Shown: in pieces, positions 25,086 to 33,877 of the stretch
Layout of the letters: each line of letters opens with the position of its first letter
Position numbering within the stretch: position 1 is the first letter of the stretch
Assembly (NCBI RefSeq): GCF_905220705.1
Contig: NZ_CAJNAT010000034.1
Coordinates: 1-64,000, forward strand
Source of the DNA: Paraburkholderia domus
GTDB lineage: Bacteria > Pseudomonadota > Gammaproteobacteria > Burkholderiales > Burkholderiaceae
Length of the DNA stretch: 64,000 nucleotides
Direction of reading: 5' to 3'
The notes under the pieces: model-generated
Database searches by the model: none
What the model saw: the letters and a program-made list of their open reading frames with translations, nothing else
What the model was told of the DNA's origin: nothing
Translations under genes and position numbers: made by a program

Positions 25086-26195
25086 TTACAGCCCGAATTC
25101 GCCCGCCAGTTCATCGATCAGCCCGCGCTGAAACGCCTTGAAGCGCTCGTTAGGCTGCTGCGCGATCGCGAGATCCAGCATCGGATCGGTCACCTGCGTT
25201 CGCACGTCCGCCAGCGTCTCGACGATCGCGTGGCCGCAGAACGGCACATACGCTTCCGAATACCCGCCCTCGTGCACGATCACCAAGCGCCCGCTGCAAT
25301 AACGTTCGGCAGCGTCACGCACCAGTTGCGTCATCGTGCGATAGCTCTCGCTGTGCAGCAGCATGCGCGCGAGCGGATCGACTGCACTCGCGTCGAGCCC
25401 GCTCGCCACGACGATCAGATCCGGCCTGAACGCGTCGAGTGCAGGCAGCACGATGCGCTCGAACGCATACAGATAGGCGTCGTGCCCGCCGCCCGGCAAC
25501 AGCGGAATGTTCACGTTGGCGCCCACACCCGCGCCCGCGCCGCGCTCGTCCGCCCCGCTGTAGCCCGGCGGAAAGCAGCGATCCTGATGGAGCGAAATCG
25601 TCAGCGTATTGGGGTCGTCGTAATAGATCGACTGCGTGCCATTGCCGTGGTGGACATCCCAGTCGATCACCGCGACGCGTTCGACACCATGCCGTGCGCG
25701 GGCCGCTTCGATCGCAATGGGAATATTGGCGAACAGGCAGAAGCCCATCGGCTTGTCGCGCAGACAGTGATGACCAGGCGGGCGCGACAGCGAGAATGCG
25801 TTGCTTGCCCGCTCGCCGAGCACAGTGTCGATCGCGCTGATGGCGAGCCCCGCGGACAGTGCAGCGATCTCATAGCTGCCCTTGCCGAACGGCGCGAGGT
25901 CACCCAGATCGCCACCAGTCGTGTCGCTAAGCGCCTTGAAGCGGTTCAGATAATCGCGCGGATGGACGCGCAGCAAATCTTCTTCCGTGGCAAGCTCCGC
26001 ACCCTGCATGTCGAGCGAAGCCGCCAGCCCCGAGGTCTGAATCAGCGCCAGCAGCCGGCGTTTCGAATCGGGCGATTCCGCGTAGCCGCTGCTCGACGGC
26101 GGCTGTACCCAGCCACCGACGGGAAAGAACAGCGCATGCGTGCCACCTGTATGCCAGAAGGTGCGTTCATCCGTGAAAAATGCTGTTTTGCTCAT
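25086..26195 (-). CDS. HDAC-like amidohydrolase (class II, zinc-dependent deacetylase)
   Basis: A 369-aa member of the histone-deacetylase/acetylpolyamine-amidohydrolase superfamily, the same length as the bacterial FB188 HDAH as I recall it. Active-site features are the LSRPPGHHCL histidine pair (about 140-149), the zinc site in VIDWDVHHGNGTQS (Asp and His), the second zinc Asp in VASGLDASAVDPLARM, and the transition-state tyrosine in VHEGGYSEAY. In bacteria these enzymes remove acetyl groups from small amines such as acetylpolyamines. The substrate here is unknown. The start at 26195 (MSKTAFFTDE) is preferred to an in-frame ATG at 26297, which lies inside the MFS gene. It is 58 bp downstream of that gene, suggesting import followed by deacetylation. 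Confidence 0.9.
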   Translation of the reverse strand: MSKTAFFTDERTFWHTGGTHALFFPVGGWVQPPSSSGYAESPDSKRRLLALIQTSGLAASLDMQGAELATEEDLLRVHPRDYLNRFKALSDTTGGDLGDLAPFGKGSYEIAALSAGLAISAIDTVLGERASNAFSLSRPPGHHCLRDKPMGFCLFANIPIAIEAARARHGVERVAVIDWDVHHGNGTQSIYYDDPNTLTISLHQDRCFPPGYSGADERGAGAGVGANVNIPLLPGGGHDAYLYAFERIVLPALDAFRPDLIVVASGLDASAVDPLARMLLHSESYRTMTQLVRDAAERYCSGRLVIVHEGGYSEAYVPFCGHAIVETLADVRTQVTDPMLDLAIAQQPNERFKAFQRGLIDELAGEFGL

Positions 26196-26253
26196 GATTT
26201 CTCTTACCTGTAGTTCACCTGCGGATTCAAATCGACTGAAGTCGACTGTTCGG

Positions 26254-27498
26254 TCACCGGCGTGTACCTCGCACTTCGCGCCCGTTACGCTCGACACGTA
26301 GCAGGCAAACGAATGACAAGATGCAGATCACCGCCGCGCCCTGAAACAACGTATTGAGTCCCGCACCGGCGTCGAGGAGAAAGCCGGCGATCAGTGGACC
26401 GACCGCGAGTCCCGCGCCGATCACGAAGTTCAACGTGGCGATCAATCGCCCGGACGTATCGGTTTTTGCGGCTGCGGCGAGGATGAACGGCAGCACGAAG
26501 GTCCACGCAAATTTGAAGGCGAAGATCGCCGCGGCGTAGCCCGTCGAACCAGGATGCGCCGACAGACCGAGCAAGGCTGCGACGAGAATTGCGTAACCCG
26601 TCAGCAGCATCGCGGCACGCGCGATCCGGTTGCCGATGAACGACGCGCACGCCGCGCCGACGATGCCCATCACGCTCGCGACCGCCAGCAGTTCGCCGGC
26701 GTGTCCGGCGTCGAGTCCGGCGAGCGACGCCGCCTTGCTCGCGAACGTCCAGACGCCGCCGATCGCCACATAGAAAGCGAGCACGCCACCGATGACCAGC
26801 GTCGCGAGAAACCCCGTGCTACTTCTGCTGCTCGCGCTATTCATGCCAGACGCGGCCTGTTGGGCCTCTTTGCCGCTAGCCCTGCCCAACGCCGGATCGA
26901 AACCGCGCGTGAGCGGCGACGCGATCAGCGCAAGCACGGCCAGCGCCACGTACAGTGCGCGCAAACCGAACGCGTCGAACAGATGCGGCAGCACGAACAG
27001 GCCGAGCGCACCGGCCACTAATTGACCGACCACCCATAAGCCATACACGCGGTCACGATTGCCGCTCGTCGCCGCACTCGTCATGCACAGCACCATCAGC
27101 GTGCCGCCGCCGAGCGCGGTCAGCGCGCGCAGCGCCAGCAGCGCGACGAAACCCGGCATCAGCAGCGCCGTGGCGAGATTGCCGATGCAGAACACCGCCG
27201 TGGCGATCGCCGCGACACGGCGCGCGTCGACACGTCCCAGCCACAGGAGGGACGGCAAGGTCGCGCAACTGAACGCGCCGAGTTCGACGAAGAAATACGT
27301 GCCGATCTGCGAGGCGCTCAAACCGAGTTGTCCGCCGAGTTGCGCAGCCACCGCCGGCGCGACAAGCAGCAGGAGCGGCGTGATGGCGGCGAACACCACC
27401 AGCGACAACAGCGTGGACGTCGCGAATTGGCGCGGCGCGGCCGTGGGCATCGCGGATGTGGCGGCCGTGGCAAACGAGGAAGTCGAAGAAGTTTTCAT
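26254..27498 (-). CDS. MFS transporter
   Basis: A 414-aa protein with about 12 membrane segments in two groups separated by a cytoplasmic loop near residues 200-225 (DPALGRASGKEAQQAASG). The region after the second segment reads LLWLGRVDARRVA, the MFS motif A position. It resembles sugar- or amine-efflux/uptake permeases of the AraJ type; direction and substrate cannot be read. The start is taken at the ATG at 27498 (MKTSSTSSF); a TTG ten codons upstream is possible, and neither has a strong Shine-Dalgarno. It lies between a porin gene (upstream) and the HDAC-like enzyme gene (downstream) on the same strand. Confidence 0.85.
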   Translation of the reverse strand: MKTSSTSSFATAATSAMPTAAPRQFATSTLLSLVVFAAITPLLLLVAPAVAAQLGGQLGLSASQIGTYFFVELGAFSCATLPSLLWLGRVDARRVAAIATAVFCIGNLATALLMPGFVALLALRALTALGGGTLMVLCMTSAATSGNRDRVYGLWVVGQLVAGALGLFVLPHLFDAFGLRALYVALAVLALIASPLTRGFDPALGRASGKEAQQAASGMNSASSRSSTGFLATLVIGGVLAFYVAIGGVWTFASKAASLAGLDAGHAGELLAVASVMGIVGAACASFIGNRIARAAMLLTGYAILVAALLGLSAHPGSTGYAAAIFAFKFAWTFVLPFILAAAAKTDTSGRLIATLNFVIGAGLAVGPLIAGFLLDAGAGLNTLFQGAAVICILSFVCLLRVERNGREVRGTRR

Positions 27499-27608
27499 GG
27501 GGCTCAGAGGTAACGATTGCGGTTGCAACGAAGGGGGATACGAAGCCTCTATCGGACGACGACAAGCCGACGCTGTCGAAACTGAAGCGCCACGCCAGCG
27601 GCGGGCAA

Positions 27609-28670
27609 TCAGAACGTGTGATACATACCGAGCATCGCGCCGAACTGGGAGGCTCCGTTGAGCGGCGTTGCGTCGTATTCGTAGACCGGCTGCGAGCTTT
27701 GACTGCTGTTACGCGAGTAGCCGAGATTCACATACGCCACCGTGCGCTTTGACAATGCATAGGTGCCGCTCGCGATGAACAGCGTCGGATGACCGACGCT
27801 CGGCGTGTTCGACCAGGTCTGATAGACGCCGCCCGCGAGGCCGACGAAATTGTTGACCTGATAGCGCGCCCCGCCCCACGCCACCGTTTTCGACGGCGCG
27901 AGCGATCCGGTTTGCCGCTCCGCGCCGCCATACAGCGAAAGCGTCGCGATGTCCCAATGCGCGGCCAGCGTACCGATGGTCTGCTGCAGTCCCGAGGTAT
28001 CGCCAGCCGTGGACGCCGTGCCTTGCGCCCGGTGCAAGGCCGCGCTGATGCCGTAGCCGTTGCCACCGTATTGCGCGCCGATTTCCAGCACCCGGCCCGA
28101 GCGCGAATTGCCGGCCACGCCGCCGGTCGCCGCCAACGCCTCAGCGCTGAAGCCGGCGTAGTCGGCGGTCTTGAACTTCACCGAGTTGTCGATGAAGTTG
28201 GCCGACAGCGGCACCAGCACACCCTGCCCGCTGTACGCCGCATACAGCAGCGGGTCGTAGAAAACCGTGCGATCGAACAGCACGCTGAACTGCCGTCCGA
28301 GCGTGACGGTGCCGAATTTGCCGGTCAAACCGACGTAAGCACCGCGAAAAAATGCGTAACCCGGCACCGTGGCCGTGCCGTCATTCACGTTGATGCCCTG
28401 CTCGAGGCGGAAGATCGCCTGCAGGCCGCCGCCCAGATCTTCCGTGCCCGTCAAACCGATCTGCGACGGCAATACGCCGTAGTTCTGCAAGTTGACCGCG
28501 CTGTGCTGGCCGTCCGCGTTCGTGCGGTACTGAATGCCCGCGTCGATCAAACCGTACAGCGTGACACTCGATTGCGCGTGGGCAGTCGCGGCGCACAAGC
28601 CAGCCGCAGCACTCAATGCCGCCAACGTCTTTCGTCGACCGCCGCGCTGCCGTGATTCGTTTCGTTTCAT
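27609..28670 (-). CDS. Outer-membrane porin, Gram-negative trimeric type (second copy)
   Basis: A 353-aa porin. The signal peptide (about 1-33, ending ATAHAQ) is followed by SSVTLYGLIDAGIQYRTNA, the usual first strand. Other landmarks are IGLTGTEDLGGGLQAIFRLE, FGTVTLGRQFSVLF, and the terminal aromatic MYHTF. The start at 28670 has GGAG eight bases upstream; a longer ORF up to 28976 has no signal peptide and is rejected. It is first in the porin-MFS-HDAC-moaF-SDR run on the minus strand, suggesting it supplies the substrate for that set. Confidence 0.9.
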   Translation of the reverse strand: MKRNESRQRGGRRKTLAALSAAAGLCAATAHAQSSVTLYGLIDAGIQYRTNADGQHSAVNLQNYGVLPSQIGLTGTEDLGGGLQAIFRLEQGINVNDGTATVPGYAFFRGAYVGLTGKFGTVTLGRQFSVLFDRTVFYDPLLYAAYSGQGVLVPLSANFIDNSVKFKTADYAGFSAEALAATGGVAGNSRSGRVLEIGAQYGGNGYGISAALHRAQGTASTAGDTSGLQQTIGTLAAHWDIATLSLYGGAERQTGSLAPSKTVAWGGARYQVNNFVGLAGGVYQTWSNTPSVGHPTLFIASGTYALSKRTVAYVNLGYSRNSSQSSQPVYEYDATPLNGASQFGAMLGMYHTF

Positions 28671-29024
28671 CGAGAAGCTCCAAACCGTCTGATGTTTTTT
28701 TAATGTGTCCGTCGCTGCGGGCTGCATCCCTGATCGAGTGCAACGGCAGTGTCGGTAGCGGCAATTGCGCTGAATAGACGTCCAGATGAACGGTATGGAA
28801 AACCCGCACGCGATCGCGCCGAGCCCCGGCGCGGTTGACATGCGCGGATGTGTCGAACGGCCCGGCGTCACGACGCGGCGTGGCATCGCCGGCCCGGGAC
28901 CGTTCAAATGAGGGGGCGTAGCGCCATTTCCATCACTGCGTTTTTCAAAAAAGCGCCACGTATAATCGGTCGGCACGCCGCACGAGCGGCTGGACGCGCC
29001 TTATCGACAGCCGAAGGAGCCAGC
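28671..29024. promoter_or_regulatory. Divergent regulatory region between porin and LuxR gene
   Basis: 354 bp without a gene. A perfect TATAAT at 28961-28966 lies about 60 bp before the GTG start of the plus-strand LuxR gene and is probably its -10 element; the -35 region is poor (GCGTTT at 17-bp spacing). The minus-strand side must contain the porin promoter, for which I see no clear hexamers. Confidence 0.45.
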
Positions 29025-30164
29025 GTGACAGTCACAGAAGACACGAAGCGGGTTATCGGTCAGTGGGGTGAAATGCCCCCTGCCATTCCGCTCGACGACT
29101 ACGCAGGCGCACCGCTCGAACAGCGCAGCGCCGACTTCGAAGGGACGTTTTCCGGTAACGGCACGGCTGCGCGCGGCCTGAGCCTTTTCCTGCTCGACCT
29201 CTATGCGCTCGCGAACCGCACCGGCATCGGCGAATTCGAGCACGGCTTCTTCCGTCTTCTCTCGCAGCATTTACCGTTCGACGCCGGCTGGACCGGCGTG
29301 ACCACGCACACGGCTAACGGTCCCGTGATGCACAACAGTTTCGTCTATGGCCTGCCCGGCGAGTTCTTTACCGACTGGCAGCGCGTGCGCGACTGCGATC
29401 CGCTTGCGCTCGGCTCGATGAACCGCTACGGCCGCGCGCTGGAAGTGTCGATCGTCGCGCCCGGCATCGATCCGCGCTTTCGCAACTGGGCCATCAAATA
29501 CGGGCTCGCACAATTGATGGTGGTGTCGGCGCTCGATCATCGCTTCGGGCTCGCGACTTTCCTCTCCGTGTACCGCCGCGCGCTCGACAAACCGTTCTCC
29601 GCGGCAGATGCGCAAACGCTGGAGGATGTGATTCCGCATCTGAGCGCGGCGCTGACCATCAACCGCTCGTTTCAATTGACGCGTGAGCGCGGTGAAGGCG
29701 TCTCAACGCCCGCACGTGCGATTTGCGATGGCTACGGTGCAGTGCACCAGGCGGATAAAGCGTTCGAAACCATCCTGCGCGGCGAGTGGCCGGCCTATCA
29801 GAACCAGCATCTGCCGGCGCCGTTGATCGCGCATCTGCATGCGGACACGGGCCAGCCGTATGTCGGCGAAACGGTGACGGTGAACTGCTCGCCCGTGGTG
29901 GGTCTGTTTCAGCTGGAGGCGCGCCAACGCTCGCCGCTCGACCGCTTGAGTCCTCGCGAACTGAGTGCGATCAAGCTCTACGGCGACGGTCTCTCGCACA
30001 AGGAAGTCGCGCAACGCATGGCGATTTCGCCCACCACCGTGCGCCACTATCTGCGCTGCGCTTATAAAAAGCTCGGCATGCACGACAAAAGCCAGATTCC
30101 GTGGCTGCTCGGGCTCAGGGAGAACGCTGCTGCAAACGCCGCGGCGCCCAGCCAGAGCGATTGA
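29025..30164 (+). CDS. LuxR-family transcriptional regulator
   Basis: A 379-aa regulator with a C-terminal GerE helix-turn-helix (LDRLSPRELSAIKLYGDGLS, then MAISPTTVRHYLRCAYKKLG). The N-terminal 250 residues are a probable sensor region of unknown fold with aromatic-rich segments (HGFFRLLSQHLPFDAGWTGV). The GTG at 29025 is chosen because AAGGAG lies six bases upstream and a TATAAT lies about 60 bp upstream; the longer in-frame ORF from 28848 would start before this promoter. It converges with hpaR, leaving only 9 bp between stops. It may control the divergent porin-MFS-deacetylase run; this is inferred from position only. Confidence 0.85.
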   Translation: MTVTEDTKRVIGQWGEMPPAIPLDDYAGAPLEQRSADFEGTFSGNGTAARGLSLFLLDLYALANRTGIGEFEHGFFRLLSQHLPFDAGWTGVTTHTANGPVMHNSFVYGLPGEFFTDWQRVRDCDPLALGSMNRYGRALEVSIVAPGIDPRFRNWAIKYGLAQLMVVSALDHRFGLATFLSVYRRALDKPFSAADAQTLEDVIPHLSAALTINRSFQLTRERGEGVSTPARAICDGYGAVHQADKAFETILRGEWPAYQNQHLPAPLIAHLHADTGQPYVGETVTVNCSPVVGLFQLEARQRSPLDRLSPRELSAIKLYGDGLSHKEVAQRMAISPTTVRHYLRCAYKKLGMHDKSQIPWLLGLRENAAANAAAPSQSD

Positions 30165-30173
30165 GCGACGGCT

Positions 30174-30626
30174 TTACTCGTCCTCTTCTTCGAGGCCGGC
30201 AAGCAGATCGTCGACCGCGCGATACACACGCTCGACGATTTCCGGTCCCACCTTGCGCTCCAACTCGCGATAGTGCGCTTCGAGATCCTTCGAGATCACG
30301 CGCACCAGGTCCACACTCGTGTCGGTGAGCGACACCAGCACGCGGCGCTGATCTTCCGCGAAACGCTCCTTCGTCACCAGTTCCATGCTCTCCATGCGCG
30401 CGAGCACGCCGGCCATGCTCGGGCTCGAAATCGTGCAGATATCGGAGATGTGCCGCGGCTCCATCGGGCCGTGCTCATTGAGGGCGCGAATCACGCGCCA
30501 TTGCTGTTCGGTCAGTCCGTGCGCGGTAATCAATGGGCGGAAACGCTCCATCATTTTTTCTCTGGCGCGCAGCAACAACATCGGCAGGTTGCGGTGCAAA
30601 ACTCGGGTGGAAGCAGAAGCGGACAT
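30174..30626 (-). CDS. hpaR: MarR-family repressor of the homoprotocatechuate pathway, HpaR
   Basis: A 150-aa MarR-type winged-helix protein matching HpaR. The N-terminal helix reads RVLHRNLPMLLLRAREKMM, the wing region GLTEQQWRVIRALNEHGP, the recognition helix DICTISSPSMAGVLARME, and the wing DQRRVLVSLT. Family members repress the hpa genes until 4-hydroxyphenylacetate or homoprotocatechuate binds. It is divergent from hpaG1, and the 134-bp spacer contains a perfect 14-bp palindrome next to a good promoter, which is the expected operator arrangement. Confidence 0.93.
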   Translation of the reverse strand: MSASASTRVLHRNLPMLLLRAREKMMERFRPLITAHGLTEQQWRVIRALNEHGPMEPRHISDICTISSPSMAGVLARMESMELVTKERFAEDQRRVLVSLTDTSVDLVRVISKDLEAHYRELERKVGPEIVERVYRAVDDLLAGLEEEDE

Positions 30627-30691
30627 GGCGGAAGATAGGTAAAAGCAGCCGTCGAAACTTAAGGGAAAACCCGCAATCAGCCGACAGGCTA

Positions 30692-30735
30692 TTGACCGTG
30701 GATGATATCAAGCGCAATACTACTAACATGTTAGT
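30692..30735 (+). promoter_or_regulatory. Predicted hpaG1 promoter with HpaR operator palindrome
   Basis: TTGACC (30692-30697) is followed after 18 bp by AATACT (30716-30721), a plausible -35/-10 pair. The perfect palindrome ACTAACATGTTAGT (30722-30735) begins directly after the -10, so a bound MarR-type dimer would cover the transcription start. The site lies 25 bp before the hpaG1 ATG and about 96 bp before hpaR on the other strand, so it could control both. Confidence 0.65.
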
Positions 30736-30760
30736 GTTTTTTGCGAGAGACAGCTGAATT

Positions 30761-31534
30761 ATGTTTGCACTTGCCGATCACCTGCTGCATCCCGAAGGCG
30801 ACGCGCTGCCTCGTGACGTGGATGCGCACACCGCCGCCGCGCTGCTCGCACGCGGCGTGGCCTGCCGCGCGCCGGTTTCCGGCGCTGTCTATGGAACCTT
30901 GCTGAACGATCGAGTCGCGCTGGAAGCATTGGGCGATGCGGTTCATGCCGCTCCGTATAAAGCACCGCCCAAAGCGCCCGTGCTCTATCTGAAGCCGCGC
31001 AATACGTTCGCCGGTCATCGCGCGCGTGTCGTCGTGCCTGACAATGCCCTGGGTGTGGAAGTCGGTGCTTCGCTGGGTATCGTGATGGGTCGCACGGCAA
31101 CGCACGTCGGCGTGGGTCAGGCGTTCGATTACATTGCCGGCTACACGGTGGTCGCCGACCTGAGCGTGCCGCATGCGAGCGTGTACCGGCCGTCGGTACG
31201 GTTTCGGGCACGCGACGGCTTTTGCGTGATTGGACCGGCGGTGGTTGCAGCGCGTCATGTTGCTGCGCCGGACGATCTGACGATCACGGTTGCGCTTGCG
31301 GGACGTGAGATCTTCACTGCGAGTACCGCGTCGTCGATACGCAACGTGGCGCAATTGATCGCGGACGTCACCGATTTCATGACGCTCAGCGCGGGTGACG
31401 TCATTACGCTTGGCGTGCCGCATGGTTCGCCGGTTGCGCATATCGGCGACACGGCCACGCTGTCGATCGGCGGATTGCCGCCGCTTGAGGTGTCGTTTGT
31501 CGGTGCGGAAGAACAAGATGGAGAACAGCAATGA
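30761..31534 (+). CDS. hpaG1: HpaG1, N-terminal-type subunit of the HpaG isomerase/decarboxylase
   Basis: A 257-aa fumarylacetoacetate hydrolase-family protein. In Escherichia coli HpaG is one fused polypeptide; here its two halves are separate genes. This half corresponds to the N-terminal domain, which decarboxylates the 5-oxo-pent-3-ene-1,2,5-tricarboxylate intermediate. Typical features are YLKPRNTFAGHRARVVVP (about 75-92), EVGASLGIVMGRTA with the metal-site glutamate, and GYTVVADLSVPH. The stop overlaps the ATG of hpaG2 (ATGATG at 31531), giving coupled translation. It is the first gene after the predicted HpaR operator. Confidence 0.92.
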   Translation: MFALADHLLHPEGDALPRDVDAHTAAALLARGVACRAPVSGAVYGTLLNDRVALEALGDAVHAAPYKAPPKAPVLYLKPRNTFAGHRARVVVPDNALGVEVGASLGIVMGRTATHVGVGQAFDYIAGYTVVADLSVPHASVYRPSVRFRARDGFCVIGPAVVAARHVAAPDDLTITVALAGREIFTASTASSIRNVAQLIADVTDFMTLSAGDVITLGVPHGSPVAHIGDTATLSIGGLPPLEVSFVGAEEQDGEQQ

Positions 31535-32289
31535 TGCGCGGCCGTGTTGCGTATGCAGGGGCGATTCACGAAGCCTATCCGGACGCCAACGGCGTGCGCC
31601 TCGCCGACGGGCGCGTGCGTCGTGAGGATGAAGTGGTATGGCTCGCGCCGATCGAAGTCGGCACGATCTTCGCGCTCGGCTTGAACTATGCGGAGCATGC
31701 GAAGGAATTGCAGTTCAACAAGCAGGAAGAGCCTTTAGTTTTTCTCAAAGGCCCGGGCACGGTCATCGGTCACCGTGGCTTCACGCGCCGCCCTGCCGAC
31801 GTCACCTTCATGCACTACGAGTGCGAACTTGCTGTCGTGATCGGCCAAACCGCGCAGAACATCAAGCGCGAAAACGCCATGCAGCATGTGGCCGGCTACA
31901 TGATCGCCAACGACTACGCGATCCGCGACTACCTGGAAAACTATTACCGCCCCAACCTGCGCGTGAAGAATCGCGACGGCGGCACCGTGCTCGGCCCCTG
32001 GTTCGTCGATGCCGCCGATATCGAAGACGTCACGCAACTCGAATTACGCACGTTTGTGAACGGCACGCGGCAGCAACACGGCAACACGCGCGATCTCGTC
32101 ACCGATATTCCGGCGTTGATCGAATACCTGAGTAGCTTCATGACCCTCGCACCCGGCGACGTGATCCTGACCGGCACGCCGGAAGGCATCGTCAATGTCA
32201 ATGCGGGCGACGAAGTGGTGTGCGAAATCGACGGCCTTGGCCGTCTCGTCAATACGATTGCATCCGACGCGGACTTCGGCCGCGCCTGA
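31531..32289 (+). CDS. hpaG2: HpaG2, C-terminal-type subunit of the HpaG isomerase/decarboxylase
   Basis: A 252-aa fumarylacetoacetate hydrolase-family protein corresponding to the C-terminal domain of HpaG, the 2-hydroxyhepta-2,4-diene-1,7-dioate isomerase step. Visible motifs are IFALGLNYAEHAKEL (about 48-62), the metal-binding MHYECELAVVIG (Glu-x-Glu), AGYMIANDYAIRDYLENYYR, and the C-terminal PGDVILTGTPEGI. The start is one of two adjacent ATG codons (31531 or 31534). It overlaps hpaG1 and is followed 71 bp later by hpaE. Confidence 0.93.
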   Translation: MMRGRVAYAGAIHEAYPDANGVRLADGRVRREDEVVWLAPIEVGTIFALGLNYAEHAKELQFNKQEEPLVFLKGPGTVIGHRGFTRRPADVTFMHYECELAVVIGQTAQNIKRENAMQHVAGYMIANDYAIRDYLENYYRPNLRVKNRDGGTVLGPWFVDAADIEDVTQLELRTFVNGTRQQHGNTRDLVTDIPALIEYLSSFMTLAPGDVILTGTPEGIVNVNAGDEVVCEIDGLGRLVNTIASDADFGRA

Positions 32290-32360
32290 TCAAATTGTTT
32301 TAAATGGGATCGGAGCAAGCCTAAAGCGCTAACTCCGATCGACAGAGAAAGGACAAGGCA

Positions 32361-33818
32361 ATGCGAATCGAACATCTGATCAACGGCAAATCGAGCGCGG
32401 CGAAAGACTACTTCGAGACCGTCGATCCGGCGACACAGAACGTGCTCGCTGAAGTCGCCCGCGGCGATGCGGAAGATGTCGACGCCGCCGTGCGCGCGGC
32501 CAAAGAAGCGTTTCCTGCTTGGGCCGGCAAGCCCGCTGCGGAACGCGCAAAAATCATTCGGAAGCTCGGCGAGTTGATTGCGAAAAACGTGCCGGAAATC
32601 TCGGAGACCGAGACGAAGGACACCGGCCAGACAATCTCGCAGACGCGCAAGCAACTCGTGCCGCGCGCCGCCGACAACTTCAGCTATTTCGCGGAGATGT
32701 GCACACGCGTCGACGGCCATACGTATCCTACCGATACGCATTTGAACTACACGCTGTTCCATCCGGTCGGCGTCTGTGCACTGATCTCGCCGTGGAACGT
32801 TCCGTTCATGACGGCAACGTGGAAAGTCGCACCCTGTCTCGCGTTCGGCAATACCGCCGTGTTGAAGATGAGCGAACTGTCGCCGCTGACCGCCTCGATG
32901 CTCGGCAATCTCGCCCTTGAAGCCGGCATTCCTGCCGGCGTGCTGAACGTCGTGCATGGCTTCGGCAAGGACACCGGCGAACCGCTGGTGGCGCACCCGG
33001 ATGTGCATGCGGTGTCGTTCACCGGATCGACGGCAACCGGCAACCGCATCGTGCAGACCGCGGGCCTGAAAAAGTTTTCGATGGAACTCGGCGGCAAGTC
33101 ACCGTTCGTGATTTTCGACGACGCCGATTTCGAGCGCGCGCTCGATGCCGCCGTGTTCATGATCTTCTCGAACAACGGCGAACGCTGCACCGCGGGTTCG
33201 CGCATTCTGGTGCAACGCTCGATTTACGCCCGCTTTGCCGAGCGTTTCGTCGAGCGCGCGAAGCGTTTGACAGTGGGCGATCCGCTGGCCGACAGCACGA
33301 TTGTCGGCCCGATGATCAGCCAGGGGCACCTGGCCAAAGTGCGCAGCTACATCGAACTGGGTCCGAAAGAAGGCGCGACGCTCGCGTGCGGCGGACTCGA
33401 TGTACCCGACTTGCCCGAGGCCATGCGCAAAGGCAACTTCGTTCAGCCGACGGTGTTCGTCGATGTCGACAACCGCATGCGGATCGCGCAGGAAGAGATT
33501 TTCGGCCCGGTCGCCTGCCTGATTCCGTTCGACGACGAAGCCGACGCGATCAAACTCGCCAACGACATCTCCTACGGTTTGTCGAGCTACATCTGGACCG
33601 AGAGCACCGGCCGTGCGCTTCGCGTCGCCGCAGCCGTCCAGGCGGGTATGTGCTTCGTCAACAGCCAGAACGTACGCGATCTGCGCCAGCCGTTCGGGGG
33701 CACCAAGGCATCGGGGGTGGGCCGCGAAGGCGGCACGTGGAGCTACGAAGCGTTCCTCGAACCGAAGAACGTGTGCGTATCGCTCGGCTCGCATCACATT
33801 CCGCGCTGGGGCGTCTGA
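32361..33818 (+). CDS. hpaE: 5-carboxymethyl-2-hydroxymuconate semialdehyde dehydrogenase, HpaE
   Basis: A 485-aa NAD-dependent aldehyde dehydrogenase that oxidises the ring-cleavage product CHMS to the dicarboxylic acid. The catalytic cysteine is in NNGERCTAGSRI, the glutamate in FSMELGGKSPFVIF, and the NAD-binding segment in LISPWNVPFMTATWKVAP and SFTGSTATGN. The N-terminus MRIEHLINGKSSA and the C-terminal GGTWSYEAFLEPKNVC are like known HpaE proteins. GAGAAAGGA lies ahead of the ATG. Position between hpaG2 and hpaD supports the assignment. Confidence 0.95.
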   Translation: MRIEHLINGKSSAAKDYFETVDPATQNVLAEVARGDAEDVDAAVRAAKEAFPAWAGKPAAERAKIIRKLGELIAKNVPEISETETKDTGQTISQTRKQLVPRAADNFSYFAEMCTRVDGHTYPTDTHLNYTLFHPVGVCALISPWNVPFMTATWKVAPCLAFGNTAVLKMSELSPLTASMLGNLALEAGIPAGVLNVVHGFGKDTGEPLVAHPDVHAVSFTGSTATGNRIVQTAGLKKFSMELGGKSPFVIFDDADFERALDAAVFMIFSNNGERCTAGSRILVQRSIYARFAERFVERAKRLTVGDPLADSTIVGPMISQGHLAKVRSYIELGPKEGATLACGGLDVPDLPEAMRKGNFVQPTVFVDVDNRMRIAQEEIFGPVACLIPFDDEADAIKLANDISYGLSSYIWTESTGRALRVAAAVQAGMCFVNSQNVRDLRQPFGGTKASGVGREGGTWSYEAFLEPKNVCVSLGSHHIPRWGV

Positions 33819-33877
33819 AGCGCTGCTCATCTGCGCGAGTGCATCACGCCTCGCGCGACACAGAATAGGAGATCGCG

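Noticed and set aside
30761..32289. hpaG1/hpaG2 as a frameshifted single hpaG
   Set aside because: Both halves have full domains, own start codons and a normal ATGATG overlap; separate G1 and G2 genes are known in other bacteria.
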